64,000 nucleotides of DNA from Streptomyces rishiriensis. Its GTDB lineage: Bacteria; Actinomycetota; Actinomycetes; Streptomycetales; Streptomycetaceae. Shown piece after piece: positions 7,351-16,453 of the stretch. The notes under the pieces are model-generated. The model did no database searches, had not been told where the DNA came from, and was given only the letters and a program-made list of their open reading frames with translations. The position numbers and the translations under genes are program-made. How positions within the stretch are numbered: the first letter of the stretch is position 1; each line of letters starts with the position of its first letter. The stretch lies in NCBI RefSeq assembly GCF_003112535.1, contig NZ_BEWA01000012.1, positions 310,001 through 374,000 on the forward strand, written 5' to 3'.

Positions 7351-8391
7351 TCAGCTCTCCCGCTCCTCCGGGGGGACCACCTGTTTCTCCTCGGCGAAGT
7401 GGCATGCCGAGGGGTGGGCCGCCGGGCCCGTCGCGAGCCGGAACGCCGCCGGGACGGCGAGCGCCGGCACCTCCTGGGCGCAGCGCTCCTGCGCCTTCCA
7501 GCAGCGGGTGCGGAAGCGGCAGCCGGAGGGGATGTTCGTCGGGGACGGCACGTCGCCCGTCAGGATGATCCGCTCGCGGCGCTCCCGCGCCTGCGGGTCC
7601 GGCAGCGGGACCGCGGAGAGGAGGGCCTGGGTGTAGGGGTGGGTGGGATGGTCGTAGATCTCGGCGTCGCGGCCGATCTCCACGATCCGTCCGAGGTACA
7701 TGACCCCGACCCGGTCCGAGATGTGCCGGACGATCGACAGGTCGTGCGCGATGAAGAGGTAGGACAGGTCGAACTCGCTCTGCAGCCGGTCCATCAGGTT
7801 GATCACCTGCGCCTGGACCGACACGTCCAGCGCCGACACCGGCTCGTCGGCGACGATGACCTCCGGGCGCAGGGCCAGCCCGCGCGCGATGCCGATGCGC
7901 TGGCGCTGACCGCCGGAGAACTGGTGCGGATAGCGGTTGATGTACTCGGGGTTGAGCCCGACGACGTCCAGCAGGTCCTGGACCTGTCTGCGCCGGTCCC
8001 CCTTGGGCGCCACCTCGGGGTGGATCTCGTACGGCTCCCCGATGATGTCGCCGACGGTCATGCGCGGGTTGAGGGAGGTGTACGGGTCCTGGAAGACCAT
8101 CTGGATGTTGCGGCGGACGGCCTTCAGGGCCCGGCCCGACAGTCTGGTGACGTCCTCGCCCTTGTAGCGGATCTGCCCCCGGGTCGGCCGCTCCAGGTTG
8201 ACCAGCATCTTGGCGACGGTCGACTTGCCGCAGCCGGACTCCCCCACGATGCCCAGGGTCTCGCCCCGGCCGAGCGTGAAGTCGACGCCGTCGACGGCCC
8301 GCACCGCACCGACCTGTTTGCGGAAGACGATGCCCTGCGTCAGCGGGTAGTGCTTGTGCAGCCCGCTGACCTCCAACAGCGGCTCAGTCAT
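7351..8391 (-). CDS. Oligopeptide ABC importer ATPase (OppF type), operon 1
   Basis: The 346-residue nucleotide-binding subunit has Walker A GESGCGKST (about residues 51-59), signature FSGGQRQR, Walker B VIVADEP, and the C-terminal oligo_HPY extension with the Cys-containing GCRFRTRCWKAQERC. It pairs with the OppD-type ATPase encoded just upstream (8-base overlap) to energise uptake. It is the last gene of the five-gene operon 12996-to-7351. It is strikingly similar in sequence to the equivalent subunit of operon 2 (13307-14455), far more than the two binding proteins are to each other. Confidence 0.93.
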   Translation of the reverse strand: MTEPLLEVSGLHKHYPLTQGIVFRKQVGAVRAVDGVDFTLGRGETLGIVGESGCGKSTVAKMLVNLERPTRGQIRYKGEDVTRLSGRALKAVRRNIQMVFQDPYTSLNPRMTVGDIIGEPYEIHPEVAPKGDRRRQVQDLLDVVGLNPEYINRYPHQFSGGQRQRIGIARGLALRPEVIVADEPVSALDVSVQAQVINLMDRLQSEFDLSYLFIAHDLSIVRHISDRVGVMYLGRIVEIGRDAEIYDHPTHPYTQALLSAVPLPDPQARERRERIILTGDVPSPTNIPSGCRFRTRCWKAQERCAQEVPALAVPAAFRLATGPAAHPSACHFAEEKQVVPPEERES

Positions 8392-9394
8392 GCAGGCACT
8401 CCCTCCAGAAGTGGCACGCGCTCGTGCGGTCCGCGGGCGGCTCGTCGGTCCCGGCGGCCCGGGGGACGTCGGTGACCTCGTACAGCGGCGGCACGTCCGT
8501 GCGGCACACGTCCTGGGCCATCGGGCAGCGCGGGTTGAAGGCGCAGCCCGGCGGGATGTCCATCAGGTTGGGCGGCAGGCCCTTGATGGCGTAGAGCTCC
8601 TGGCCCTTCTGGTCCAGCCGCGGGATCGAGTCGAGCAGACCTCGGGTGTACGGGTGGGCCGGGGCCTTGTAGATGTCGTGGACCGGGGCGGACTCGACGA
8701 TCCGGCCCGCGTACATCACCGCGATGCGGTCGGCCACGTCCGCGACGACGCCCAGGTCGTGGGTGATGAGGATCAGGCCCATGTGGTACTCGCGCTGGAG
8801 CTCCGCGAGCAGGTCCATGACCTGGGCCTGAACGGTGACGTCCAGGGCGGTGGTGGGCTCGTCGGCGATGATGAGCGCCGGTTCCAGGGCCATCGCCATC
8901 GCGATCATGATGCGCTGGCGCATGCCTCCGGAGAACTGGTGCGGGTAGTCCCGGACGCGTTCGCGGGCGGCCGGGATCCGGACCCGGTCCATCAGCTCCA
9001 CGGCCCTGGCCCGCGCGTCCTTCCTCGACAGGCCGCGGTGCACGACGAACATCTCGCCGAGCTGGTCCCCCACCGACAGCACGGGGTTCAGGGACGACAG
9101 GGCGTCCTGGAAGATCATCGCCATCTCGGCCCCGCGGACCTTGCGGCGCTCGTCCTCCTTGAGCGTGAGCAGGTCGCGGCCCCGGAAGACGATCTCGCCC
9201 GCGGTGATCCGGCCGGGCGGCATGTCGAGGATGCCCATGATCGCCTGGGCGGTGACGGACTTGCCGGAGCCGGACTCGCCGAGCACGGCGAGGGTCTCCC
9301 CCGCGTCCACGCCGTAGCTGACGCCGTTGACGGCCCGGGCGATCCCGTCCCGGGTGCGGAACTCCACGTGCAGATCACGCACTTCGAGCAGCAT
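8384..9394 (-). CDS. Oligopeptide ABC importer ATPase (OppD type), operon 1
   Basis: The 336-residue ATPase has Walker A GESGSGKSV (about residues 35-43), signature FSGGMRQR, Walker B LIIADEPTTALDV and an oligo_HPY C-terminus with GCAFNPRCPMAQDVC. That Cys pattern is the one found in OppD/DppD subunits, some of which carry an iron-sulfur cluster. It overlaps the OppF-type gene by 8 bases and follows the second permease by 7 bases, so expression is polycistronic. It acts at the cytoplasmic face with the two permeases. Confidence 0.93.
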   Translation of the reverse strand: MLLEVRDLHVEFRTRDGIARAVNGVSYGVDAGETLAVLGESGSGKSVTAQAIMGILDMPPGRITAGEIVFRGRDLLTLKEDERRKVRGAEMAMIFQDALSSLNPVLSVGDQLGEMFVVHRGLSRKDARARAVELMDRVRIPAARERVRDYPHQFSGGMRQRIMIAMAMALEPALIIADEPTTALDVTVQAQVMDLLAELQREYHMGLILITHDLGVVADVADRIAVMYAGRIVESAPVHDIYKAPAHPYTRGLLDSIPRLDQKGQELYAIKGLPPNLMDIPPGCAFNPRCPMAQDVCRTDVPPLYEVTDVPRAAGTDEPPADRTSACHFWRECLHD

Positions 9395-9401
9395 CCGACC
9401 G

Positions 9402-10442
9402 TCACCTCAGCTTCGGGTCGAGGGCGTCGCGGACCGCGTCGCCGAGCATGATGAACGCCAGGACCGTGACGGCCAGGGCGCCCGAGGGCCACAGCAGGGC
9501 GTGCGGGGCGTTGCGGATGTAGGGGGAGGCGGCCGAGATGTCGATGCCCCAGGAGACGGTCGGCGGCTTCAGACCGACGCCGAGGTAGGACAGGGTCGCC
9601 TCCAGCGCGATGTACGTGCCGAGCGCGATGGTCGCCACGACGATGACCGGGGCGACCGCGTTCGGGGTGATGTGACGCAGCAGCAGACGGGAGTTCGAGG
9701 CGCCCAGGGAGCGGGCGGCCTGGACGTAGTCGTTCTGCTTGGCGGTGATCACCGAGCCGCGGGCGATGCGGGAGATCTGCGGCCAGCCGAGCAGCACCAT
9801 GAACCCGATGACCGGCCAGACGGTGTTGCTGGTCACCACAGAGAGGAGGACGAGTCCGCCGAGGACGACCGGGATGGCGAAGAAGACGTCGGTGATCCGG
9901 GAGAGCAGCGAGTCCCACGCCCCGCCGAAGAAGCCGGCGAGACCGCCGAGCACGCTGCCGAACAGGGCGACGCCGAGCGTGGCCAGGACGCCGACCGTGA
10001 CGGACGTCCGCGCCCCGTAGACGACGCGGGTGTAGACGTCGCAGCCCTGGCCGTCGAAGCCGAAGGGGTGGCCCGGCTGGGAGCCCTCCTGGGCCTTGGA
10101 GAGCTGGCACTTGAGGGGACTCATCCAGGTGATGGACGAGGGCCACAGGGAGATAAAGACCAGGAACAGGATGACCAGGGCGGCGATGATGAAGACCGGG
10201 TTGCGGCGCAGGTCGCGCCAGGCGTCGGACCACAGCGACCGGGCCCGTTCGCCCGAGGCCCCTCCCGCGTCCCGCCCCGACGGTCCCGTGCCCGGCGGTC
10301 CGCCGGGCTTCCCCTCCAGGGTCTCGCCCTCCGCCGTGGCCAGGTCCATCGCCCCGCCCATGCCGGTGTCGGCGATGGCGCCGTCCTCCGGGGTGCGGCC
10401 CGCGCCCGGCAGGTGATGCTCCGGCGGCGTCGGCTCAGGCAT
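9402..10442 (-). CDS. Oligopeptide ABC permease (OppC type), operon 1
   Basis: The 346-residue inner-membrane subunit has an unusually long N-terminal cytoplasmic stretch of about 85 Gly/Pro/Glu-rich residues before the OppC_N segment (ARSLWSDAWRDLRRNPVF) and the first membrane helix (FIIAALVILFLVFISLW). Five further hydrophobic helices follow. The cytoplasmic loop near RIARGSVITAKQNDYVQAAR is the EAA-type loop that docks to the ATPases. It overlaps the upstream OppB-type gene by 8 bases. ATG 10442 is the first start; later in-frame ATGs could give a shorter protein without the extension. Confidence 0.9.
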   Translation of the reverse strand: MPEPTPPEHHLPGAGRTPEDGAIADTGMGGAMDLATAEGETLEGKPGGPPGTGPSGRDAGGASGERARSLWSDAWRDLRRNPVFIIAALVILFLVFISLWPSSITWMSPLKCQLSKAQEGSQPGHPFGFDGQGCDVYTRVVYGARTSVTVGVLATLGVALFGSVLGGLAGFFGGAWDSLLSRITDVFFAIPVVLGGLVLLSVVTSNTVWPVIGFMVLLGWPQISRIARGSVITAKQNDYVQAARSLGASNSRLLLRHITPNAVAPVIVVATIALGTYIALEATLSYLGVGLKPPTVSWGIDISAASPYIRNAPHALLWPSGALAVTVLAFIMLGDAVRDALDPKLR

Positions 10443-11358
10443 AGCGGATCCTCGGGTCGAGTACGGCGTACAGCAGGTCGACGAGCAGGTTGGCCACCAG
10501 GAAGACCAGGACGAGGACGGTCACGAAGCCGACGACGGTCTGGGTGTTCTGGCGGAGGATGCCCTGGTAGAGCTGGAAGCCGACGCCGTGGATGTTGAAG
10601 ATGCGCTCGGTGACGATCGCGCCGCCCATCAGGGCCCCGATGTCGGTGCCGATGAAGGTCACCACGGGGATGAGCGAGTTGCGCAGCAGATGCCGGGTGA
10701 CGACCCGGCGCCGGGGCAGTCCCTTGGCGACGGCCGTGCGGACGTAGTCGGACCGTTTGTTCTCCGCGATGGAGGTGCGGGTCAGCCGGGTGACGTACGC
10801 CAGGGACACCGAGGCCAGCACCAGGCCCGGCACGATCAGCTCGCCGAAGGTCGCCTCCGTGGAGACCGAGGGCTTGATCCAGCCCCACTGGACGCCGAGC
10901 AGCAGTTGCAGCAGCAGACCGGTGACGAAGGTGGGGACGGAGATGACCACGAGGGTGAGCAGCAGCACCCCGGTGTCGACGGGCCGGCCCCGGCGCAGGC
11001 CCGTCACGACGCCCAGGGCGATGCCGATGACGATCTCGAAGAGGATCGCGACGATCGTCAGCCGGATGGTGACCGGGAACGCCGACGCCATCAGCTCAGT
11101 GACCGGCTGACCGTTGAACGCCGTACCGAAGTCTCCGGTGAAGACGTTCCCCATGTAGGTCAGGTACTGCTGCCAGACCGGCTTGTCGAGGCCGAACTCC
11201 TTCTTCAGCTGGGCGGCGGTGGCCGGGTCGCACTGCCGGTCGCCGCACAGACCCGCGATGGGGTCGCCCATCACGTTCACCATCAGGAAGATCAGCAGCG
11301 TGGCCCCGATGAACACCGGGATCATCTGGAGCAGACGCCGGATCACATACCGGCCCAT
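10435..11358 (-). CDS. Oligopeptide ABC permease (OppB type), operon 1
   Basis: The 307-residue permease starts with the family-typical MGRYVIRRLLQMIPVF and first membrane helix. It has a periplasmic-side loop and five more hydrophobic segments, and the EAA-type loop RTSIAENKRSDYVRTAVAKG. It forms the transmembrane pore with the OppC-type subunit. The start follows the stop of the binding-protein gene (11365) by only a few bases. There is no hairpin between them here, unlike the equivalent junction in operon 2. Confidence 0.92.
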   Translation of the reverse strand: MGRYVIRRLLQMIPVFIGATLLIFLMVNVMGDPIAGLCGDRQCDPATAAQLKKEFGLDKPVWQQYLTYMGNVFTGDFGTAFNGQPVTELMASAFPVTIRLTIVAILFEIVIGIALGVVTGLRRGRPVDTGVLLLTLVVISVPTFVTGLLLQLLLGVQWGWIKPSVSTEATFGELIVPGLVLASVSLAYVTRLTRTSIAENKRSDYVRTAVAKGLPRRRVVTRHLLRNSLIPVVTFIGTDIGALMGGAIVTERIFNIHGVGFQLYQGILRQNTQTVVGFVTVLVLVFLVANLLVDLLYAVLDPRIRYA

Positions 11359-11364
11359 GCCGGG

Positions 11365-12996
11365 TCAGCCGACCTTGATCTCGTTGTAGACCGGGACGGA
11401 GAAGGGGTTGAGCTTGACGCCTGAGAGCCGCTCGGAGTAGCCGGCGCTGCCGTTCTGGTACCAGAGCGGGATGGCGGCCATGTTGTCGCGGACGACCCCC
11501 TCGGCCTGCTGGAAGAGCTGCACGGCCTTGGCGGTGTCGGTCTCGGTGTTGGCCTGGTTGACGAGCGAGTCGAACTGCTTGTTCGACCACTTGCCGTCGT
11601 TGGACGAGGCGTTCGTGTAGTAGAGCGGCTGGAGGAAGTTCTGGATGAGGGGGTAGTCCATCTGCCACCCCGCCCGGAACGGGCCGCTCATCTTCCGGTC
11701 GCCGATCTGGGTGCGGAAGTCCGCGAAGGTGCCGACCGGGTTGCCGACACAGGCCTTGTCGTTGCCGAGGGCGTTGTTGATCGAGTTGCAGACCGCGTCG
11801 ACCCACTGCTTGTGGGATCCGGTGTCCGCGTTGTACGTGATCTTGACCTGGCCGCCGGGGAGGCCGCCGCCCTCCTTGATGAGCTGCTTCGCCGCCGCGG
11901 GGTCGTAGTCGCAGGCGTCCCCGCACAGGCCTTTCTTGAAGCCGCCCTCCTCGCCGAGCACCGGGGAGGTCCAGTCGCTGGCGGGGGTGCGGGTGTTCTG
12001 GAAGATGGTCTCGGTGATCTGCTTGCGGTCGATCGCGCGGGACAGACCGGTGCGGACCTTGGCCGAGCCGGCGGTGTTCCACTTCGGGTCGTAGAACGGG
12101 AAGGCGAGCGTCTGGATGATGCCGGCCGGGGTGTTGAGGTAGCGGTCGCCGAGGTCGGCCTTGACGTTCTTGAGCTGGGCCGCGGGCACGTCGTCGACCA
12201 GGTCGAGGTTGCCGGCCAGCAGGTCGGTGTAGGCGGTGTTGTTGTCGGTGTAGACCTTCAGGGTCACCCCGCCGTTCTGCGCCTTGTCGTCGCCCGGGTA
12301 CCCGTCCCACTTCTTCAGGGCCATCTGGGAGCCCTTGGTGTACGAGTCGATCGTGTACGGACCGTTCCCGACCGGCTTCTTCAGCCAGCCCGCGTGGTCG
12401 CTGAAGAAGGCCTGGGGCAGCGGCGCGAACGCGGGGTAGCCCAGGGTGTCGGGGAAGGTGGAGAACTTCTGCGTGAGCTTGACGGTGAAGGTCTTGTCGT
12501 TGACGACCTTCAGGCCGGAGAGGGTGTCGGCGCTCTGCGTGCCCCCGTCGGGGTGGACCTGGGCATAGCCGTCGATGTACTGGAAGAAGTAGGCGTTCTT
12601 CTGGTTGTTCTTCAGGCTCGCGCCGTAGTTCCAGGCGTCGACGAAGGACTTCGCCGTCACCTTCTCGCCGTTGCTGAACGTCCAGCCGTCCTTGACGGTG
12701 ACGGTGAAGTTCTGGGAGTCCGTGGTGTCGATCTTCTCGGCCAGCATGTCCTCGGCCGCGCCGGTCTCCGGGTTGTACTTCTTCAGGCTGCGGAAGATCA
12801 TGTCGAGGACCTTGCCGCCCTGCACCTCGTTGGTGTTGGCGGGCTCCAGCGGGTTCTGCGGGTCTCCCCAGGACGAGCTGAGCACCGCGCCGCCGTCGCC
12901 ACTCCCGCTGCCGCTCCCCCCGCCCCCGCAGGCCGTCGCCGTGAGCGCTGCCGCCGCCGCCAATGCGGCCCACCTGGCGTGCGTGGCTCCACGCAT
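11365..12996 (-). CDS. Peptide-binding lipoprotein (SBP_bac_5), operon 1
   Basis: The 543-residue extracytoplasmic solute-binding protein has signal peptide residues 1-22 and a lipobox ending TATAC with the lipidated cysteine at 23, followed by a Gly/Ser linker. The body is a family-5 peptide/oligopeptide binding fold (GDPQNPLEPANTNE, DGWTFSNGEKVTAKSFVDAW). The start at 12996 has GAGGAGG 7 bases upstream and is preceded by non-coding sequence. It is the first gene of operon 1 and sets its specificity. It resembles BldKB-type binding proteins as I recall them, but the gene order does not settle which operon is bldK. Confidence 0.9.
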   Translation of the reverse strand: MRGATHARWAALAAAAALTATACGGGGSGSGSGDGGAVLSSSWGDPQNPLEPANTNEVQGGKVLDMIFRSLKKYNPETGAAEDMLAEKIDTTDSQNFTVTVKDGWTFSNGEKVTAKSFVDAWNYGASLKNNQKNAYFFQYIDGYAQVHPDGGTQSADTLSGLKVVNDKTFTVKLTQKFSTFPDTLGYPAFAPLPQAFFSDHAGWLKKPVGNGPYTIDSYTKGSQMALKKWDGYPGDDKAQNGGVTLKVYTDNNTAYTDLLAGNLDLVDDVPAAQLKNVKADLGDRYLNTPAGIIQTLAFPFYDPKWNTAGSAKVRTGLSRAIDRKQITETIFQNTRTPASDWTSPVLGEEGGFKKGLCGDACDYDPAAAKQLIKEGGGLPGGQVKITYNADTGSHKQWVDAVCNSINNALGNDKACVGNPVGTFADFRTQIGDRKMSGPFRAGWQMDYPLIQNFLQPLYYTNASSNDGKWSNKQFDSLVNQANTETDTAKAVQLFQQAEGVVRDNMAAIPLWYQNGSAGYSERLSGVKLNPFSVPVYNEIKVG

Positions 12997-13306
12997 GGAT
13001 GCCTCCTCGTTGACCGCGCGCCTGTCCTGAGCGGCGAAGTGCCGTCGACGCCGGGATTTTGATCCTTTGCCAGTCAATATCGGCACATTGCACAGGCGGT
13101 GCACCCTCACCACACCCGTACGGGTTGTGTCGGGGCCGAGGAGACGGTCGCGGAGTGACCGGGTTGGGCCGTTCGGGCGTCCCGTCCTCCGGCCTGGGAA
13201 GCACGCCGACGTCTGGGGCCTGGAGGGGAGGCAGCGTGACGAGAGCGGCCCGCCGGGATACCCGGCGGGCCGCTCTCGTGTGTGCGGGCAGACGCCGCCC
13301 GGCGGG
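12997..13306. promoter_or_regulatory. Intergenic region: operon 1 promoter side and operon 2 terminator
   Basis: These 310 bases separate the two importer operons and hold no supported gene. The part from about 13055 to 13100 is AT-richer (including TTGACT on the minus strand) and is the likely promoter of operon 1. The right part carries the operon 2 terminator at 13239-13279. Confidence 0.5.
13239..13279 (-). terminator. Perfect 19-bp hairpin ending operon 2
   Basis: Arms 13239-13257 and 13261-13279 are fully complementary (ACGAGAGCGGCCCGCCGGG and its complement) with a three-base ATA loop. It lies 27 bases beyond the stop of the operon 2 OppF-type ATPase on the minus strand. It insulates operon 2 from operon 1. 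Confidence 0.9.
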
Positions 13307-14455
13307 TCACCCCGCGTGGACGACGTCCTTCTCCTCGGCGAAGTGACAGGCCGACTCGTGGGCCGCCGGCGTGTCCACCCCCTTGAAGCGCTCGGGGACG
13401 GCCAGGAGAGGAGTCTCCTCGGCGCACTTGTCCTGGGCCTTCCAGCAGCGGGTGCGGAAGCTGCAGCCGGACGGCGGGTTCGCCGGCGACGGCACGTCAC
13501 CGGTGAGGATGATCCGCTCGCGGCCCTCACGGGCGTCCGGGTCGGGCACCGGGACCGCCGACAGCAGCGCCTGTGTGTACGGGTGCGTCGGGTGCTCGTA
13601 GATCTGCTCGTCGGAGCCGATCTCGGCGATCCGGCCGAGGTACATCACGCCGACCCGGTCCGAGATGTGCCGGACGATCGACAGGTCGTGCGCGATGAAG
13701 ACGTAGGACAGGTTGAACTCGTCCTGCAGTCGCTCCATCAGGTTGATGACCTGGGCCTGGACGGACACGTCCAGAGCGGAGACCGGCTCGTCGCAGATGA
13801 TGACCTCGGGGTTGAGCGCCAGGCCGCGGGCGATGCCGATGCGCTGACGCTGACCGCCCGAGAACTGGTGCGGGTAGCGGTTGATGTACTCCGGGTTCAG
13901 ACCGACGACGTCCAGCAGCTCGCGCACCCGCTGCCGCCGGTCGCCCTTGGGGGCCACCTCGGGGTGGATGTCGAAGGGCTCGCCGATGATGTCGCCCACC
14001 GTCATCCGCGGGTTGAGCGAGGTGTACGGGTCCTGGAAGATCATCTGGATGTTCCGGCGGACCGCCTTCAGCGCCCGCCCGGACAGCTTTGTGATGTCCT
14101 GGCCCTTGTAGAAGACCTCGCCGGCCGTCGCCTTCTCCAGGTTCATCAGAACCTTGGCGACCGTCGACTTGCCGCAGCCGGACTCGCCCACGATGCCCAG
14201 GGTCTCGCCCTGGTACAGGTCGAAGGAGACACCGTCCACGGCCTTCACCGCGCCGACGTGCCGCTTGACGATGATGCCCTGGGTCAGCGGGAAGTGCTTG
14301 ACGAGGTTGCGCACCTGGAGGATCGGCTCGCCCCGCTCGACGGGCGCGTCGAGAGCGGCGACCTTCTCCTCCACCGAGTGCACGTCGGCGACCTCCAGCG
14401 GGGAGACGTTGGGCGTGGCGTCCCCGGGCTCGGTGGCCTTGGTCGTCTCAGCCAT
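13307..14455 (-). CDS. Oligopeptide ABC importer ATPase (OppF type), operon 2
   Basis: The 382-residue ATPase has an N-terminal extension of about 45 acidic residues absent from its operon 1 twin. Walker A GESGCGKST, signature FSGGQRQR and Walker B VIICDEPVSALDV follow, then an oligo_HPY tail with GCSFRTRCWKAQDKC. Long stretches around the nucleotide-binding site are identical to the 7351-8391 protein, evidence of a tandem operon duplication. It overlaps the OppD-type gene by 8 bases and is the terminal gene before the 19-bp hairpin. Confidence 0.93.
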   Translation of the reverse strand: MAETTKATEPGDATPNVSPLEVADVHSVEEKVAALDAPVERGEPILQVRNLVKHFPLTQGIIVKRHVGAVKAVDGVSFDLYQGETLGIVGESGCGKSTVAKVLMNLEKATAGEVFYKGQDITKLSGRALKAVRRNIQMIFQDPYTSLNPRMTVGDIIGEPFDIHPEVAPKGDRRQRVRELLDVVGLNPEYINRYPHQFSGGQRQRIGIARGLALNPEVIICDEPVSALDVSVQAQVINLMERLQDEFNLSYVFIAHDLSIVRHISDRVGVMYLGRIAEIGSDEQIYEHPTHPYTQALLSAVPVPDPDAREGRERIILTGDVPSPANPPSGCSFRTRCWKAQDKCAEETPLLAVPERFKGVDTPAAHESACHFAEEKDVVHAG

Positions 14456-15503
14456 GGATCGTCTCCTTCCAGAAGTGGCACGCGCTGGCGCGGCCGGGCA
14501 GTGCCGTCCCGTCGCGCTCGGTCACCTGGACCAGCGGCGGGACGTCCGTGCGGCACACGTCCTGCGCGCGGTCGCAACGGGGGTTGAAGGCACAGCCCTT
14601 CGGCACCTTCAGCAGGTTGGGCGGCAGGCCCTTGATCGCGTAGAGCTCCTGGCCCTTCTGGTCCAGACGCGGGATCGAGTCGAGCAGACCGCGCGTGTAG
14701 GGGTGGGCGGGGCGCTTGTACAGCTCGTGCACCGGCGCGGTCTCCACGATCCGGCCCGCGTACATCACCGCGATCTTGTCGGCGACGTCCGCGACCACAC
14801 CCAGGTCGTGGGTGATGAGGATCAGACCCATCCGGTACTCGCGCTGCAACTCCGCGAGCAGGTCCATCACCTGGGCCTGGACGGTCACGTCGAGGGCCGT
14901 GGTCGGCTCGTCGGCGATGATCAGGTCCGGCTCCAGGGCGAGCGCCATCGCGATCATGATGCGCTGGCGCATACCGCCCGAGAACTGGTGCGGGTAGTCG
15001 TTCACCCGCGCCGCGGCCGCCGGGATCTTCACCCGGTCCATCAGCTCCACGGCCTTGGCCTTGGCGTCCTTGCGGGACATCCCCTGGTGGACGCGGAACA
15101 TCTCACCGAGCTGGAAGCCCACGCTGAGCACGGGGTTGAGCGAGGACAGCGCGTCCTGGAAGATCATCGCGATGCGCGCACCGCGGATCTTGCGCCGCTC
15201 CTCCTCGGACATGGCGAGCATGTCCCGGCCGTGGAAGCGGATCTCGCCCTGGGGGATGCGGGCCGGCGGCATGTCGAGAATGCCCATGATGGCCTGGGCC
15301 GTCACGGACTTGCCGGAGCCGGACTCGCCGAGCACGGCGAGCGTCTCGCCGGAGTTCACGGAGTAGTTGACCCCGTTGACGGCCCGGACCACGCCCTCGC
15401 GGGTGTGGAACTCGACGTGCAGGTCCCGCACGTCGAGAAGCGGGCCGGTGCTCTCGCCGTCACGCGGAGCCGGGACGGCGTCTGTCTGATCGATGATGGT
15501 CAC
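14448..15503 (-). CDS. Oligopeptide ABC importer ATPase (OppD type), operon 2
   Basis: The 351-residue ATPase has Walker A GESGSGKSV, signature FSGGMRQR, Walker B LIIADEPTTALDV and C-terminal GCAFNPRCDRAQDVC. It pairs with the OppF-type subunit. The N-terminal 20 residues before LLDVRDLHVEFHTR are variable. It follows the OppC-type permease by 11 bases. Sequence similarity to the 8384-9394 protein is very high, in line with duplication of a whole operon. Confidence 0.93.
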   Translation of the reverse strand: MTIIDQTDAVPAPRDGESTGPLLDVRDLHVEFHTREGVVRAVNGVNYSVNSGETLAVLGESGSGKSVTAQAIMGILDMPPARIPQGEIRFHGRDMLAMSEEERRKIRGARIAMIFQDALSSLNPVLSVGFQLGEMFRVHQGMSRKDAKAKAVELMDRVKIPAAAARVNDYPHQFSGGMRQRIMIAMALALEPDLIIADEPTTALDVTVQAQVMDLLAELQREYRMGLILITHDLGVVADVADKIAVMYAGRIVETAPVHELYKRPAHPYTRGLLDSIPRLDQKGQELYAIKGLPPNLLKVPKGCAFNPRCDRAQDVCRTDVPPLVQVTERDGTALPGRASACHFWKETIHG

Positions 15504-15514
15504 GTACGCCTCCC

Positions 15515-16453
15515 TCAGCGCATCTTGGGGTCGAAGGCGTCGCGCACCACGTCGCCGAGCATGATGAACGCCAGCACGGTGATGCTCAGGGCGCCGGCCG
15601 GGAACAGCAGTGCGTGCGGCGAGGTCAGGAACCGGTCCTGGGCGTCGCTGATCATCAGACCCCAGGAGATGTTGGGGTACTGGATGCCGATGCCCAGGTA
15701 GGACAGGGCGGCCTCGGCCGCGATGTAGACGCCCAGGTTCATCGTGGTGATGACGATGACGGGGGCGAGCGTGTTCGGCAGGATGTGCCGGAACGCGATC
15801 CGCCCCGAGCCCGCGCCGAGCGCACGGGCCGCCGCCACGTAGTCGTTGTACTTGTTGGAGATGACCTCGCCGCGCATGATGCGGAAGACCTGGGGCCAGC
15901 CGAGGACCGCCATGATCAGCGACACCGACCAGACGTCGCCGCCGCCCCAGATCGACATGATCAGCAGACCGCCGACGAGCAGCGGCAGGGCCGAGAAGAC
16001 CTCGGTGACACGGGACAGCAGGGCGTCGATCCAGCCGCCGATCAGGCCGGCCAGCATGCCCACCAGACCGCCGATCAGCGTCGTGGCGATGGTGGTCACC
16101 ACGCCCACGATGATCGAGTTGCGGGCGCCGTACACGGTCCGCGTGTAGATGTCGCAGCCCTGCACGTCGTAGCCGAACAGGTGGCCCGAGGTGGGCGGGG
16201 TCATCGAGTTCTGGAGCTGGCAGAAGCCGTCCGAGAACGGGGAGCGCGCCGTGAACAGGCCGGGAGCGACCGCCAGGGCGAGCAGGAGCAGGATGACGAG
16301 CCCCGACACGATGAACATCGGACGCTTGCGCAGGTCGGCCCAGCCGTCCTTGAGCAGGCTGGCCTGACGTGCCGCCGCCTTCTCGTCGGCCTCGATCTCC
16401 TTGGCGAGGGCGGCCTCGTCGGTCGTCGGCCTCTCTATCGTCTTCTCACTCAT
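15515..16453 (-). CDS. Oligopeptide ABC permease (OppC type), operon 2
   Basis: The 312-residue permease has a 40-residue acidic cytoplasmic N-terminus, then DGWADLRKRPMFIVSGLVIL entering the first membrane helix and about five more helices. The EAA-type loop is near IMRGEVISNKYNDYVAAARA. It overlaps the upstream permease gene by 8 bases. It is shorter than the operon 1 equivalent because the Gly/Pro-rich N-terminal extension is missing. Confidence 0.92.
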   Translation of the reverse strand: MSEKTIERPTTDEAALAKEIEADEKAAARQASLLKDGWADLRKRPMFIVSGLVILLLLALAVAPGLFTARSPFSDGFCQLQNSMTPPTSGHLFGYDVQGCDIYTRTVYGARNSIIVGVVTTIATTLIGGLVGMLAGLIGGWIDALLSRVTEVFSALPLLVGGLLIMSIWGGGDVWSVSLIMAVLGWPQVFRIMRGEVISNKYNDYVAAARALGAGSGRIAFRHILPNTLAPVIVITTMNLGVYIAAEAALSYLGIGIQYPNISWGLMISDAQDRFLTSPHALLFPAGALSITVLAFIMLGDVVRDAFDPKMR

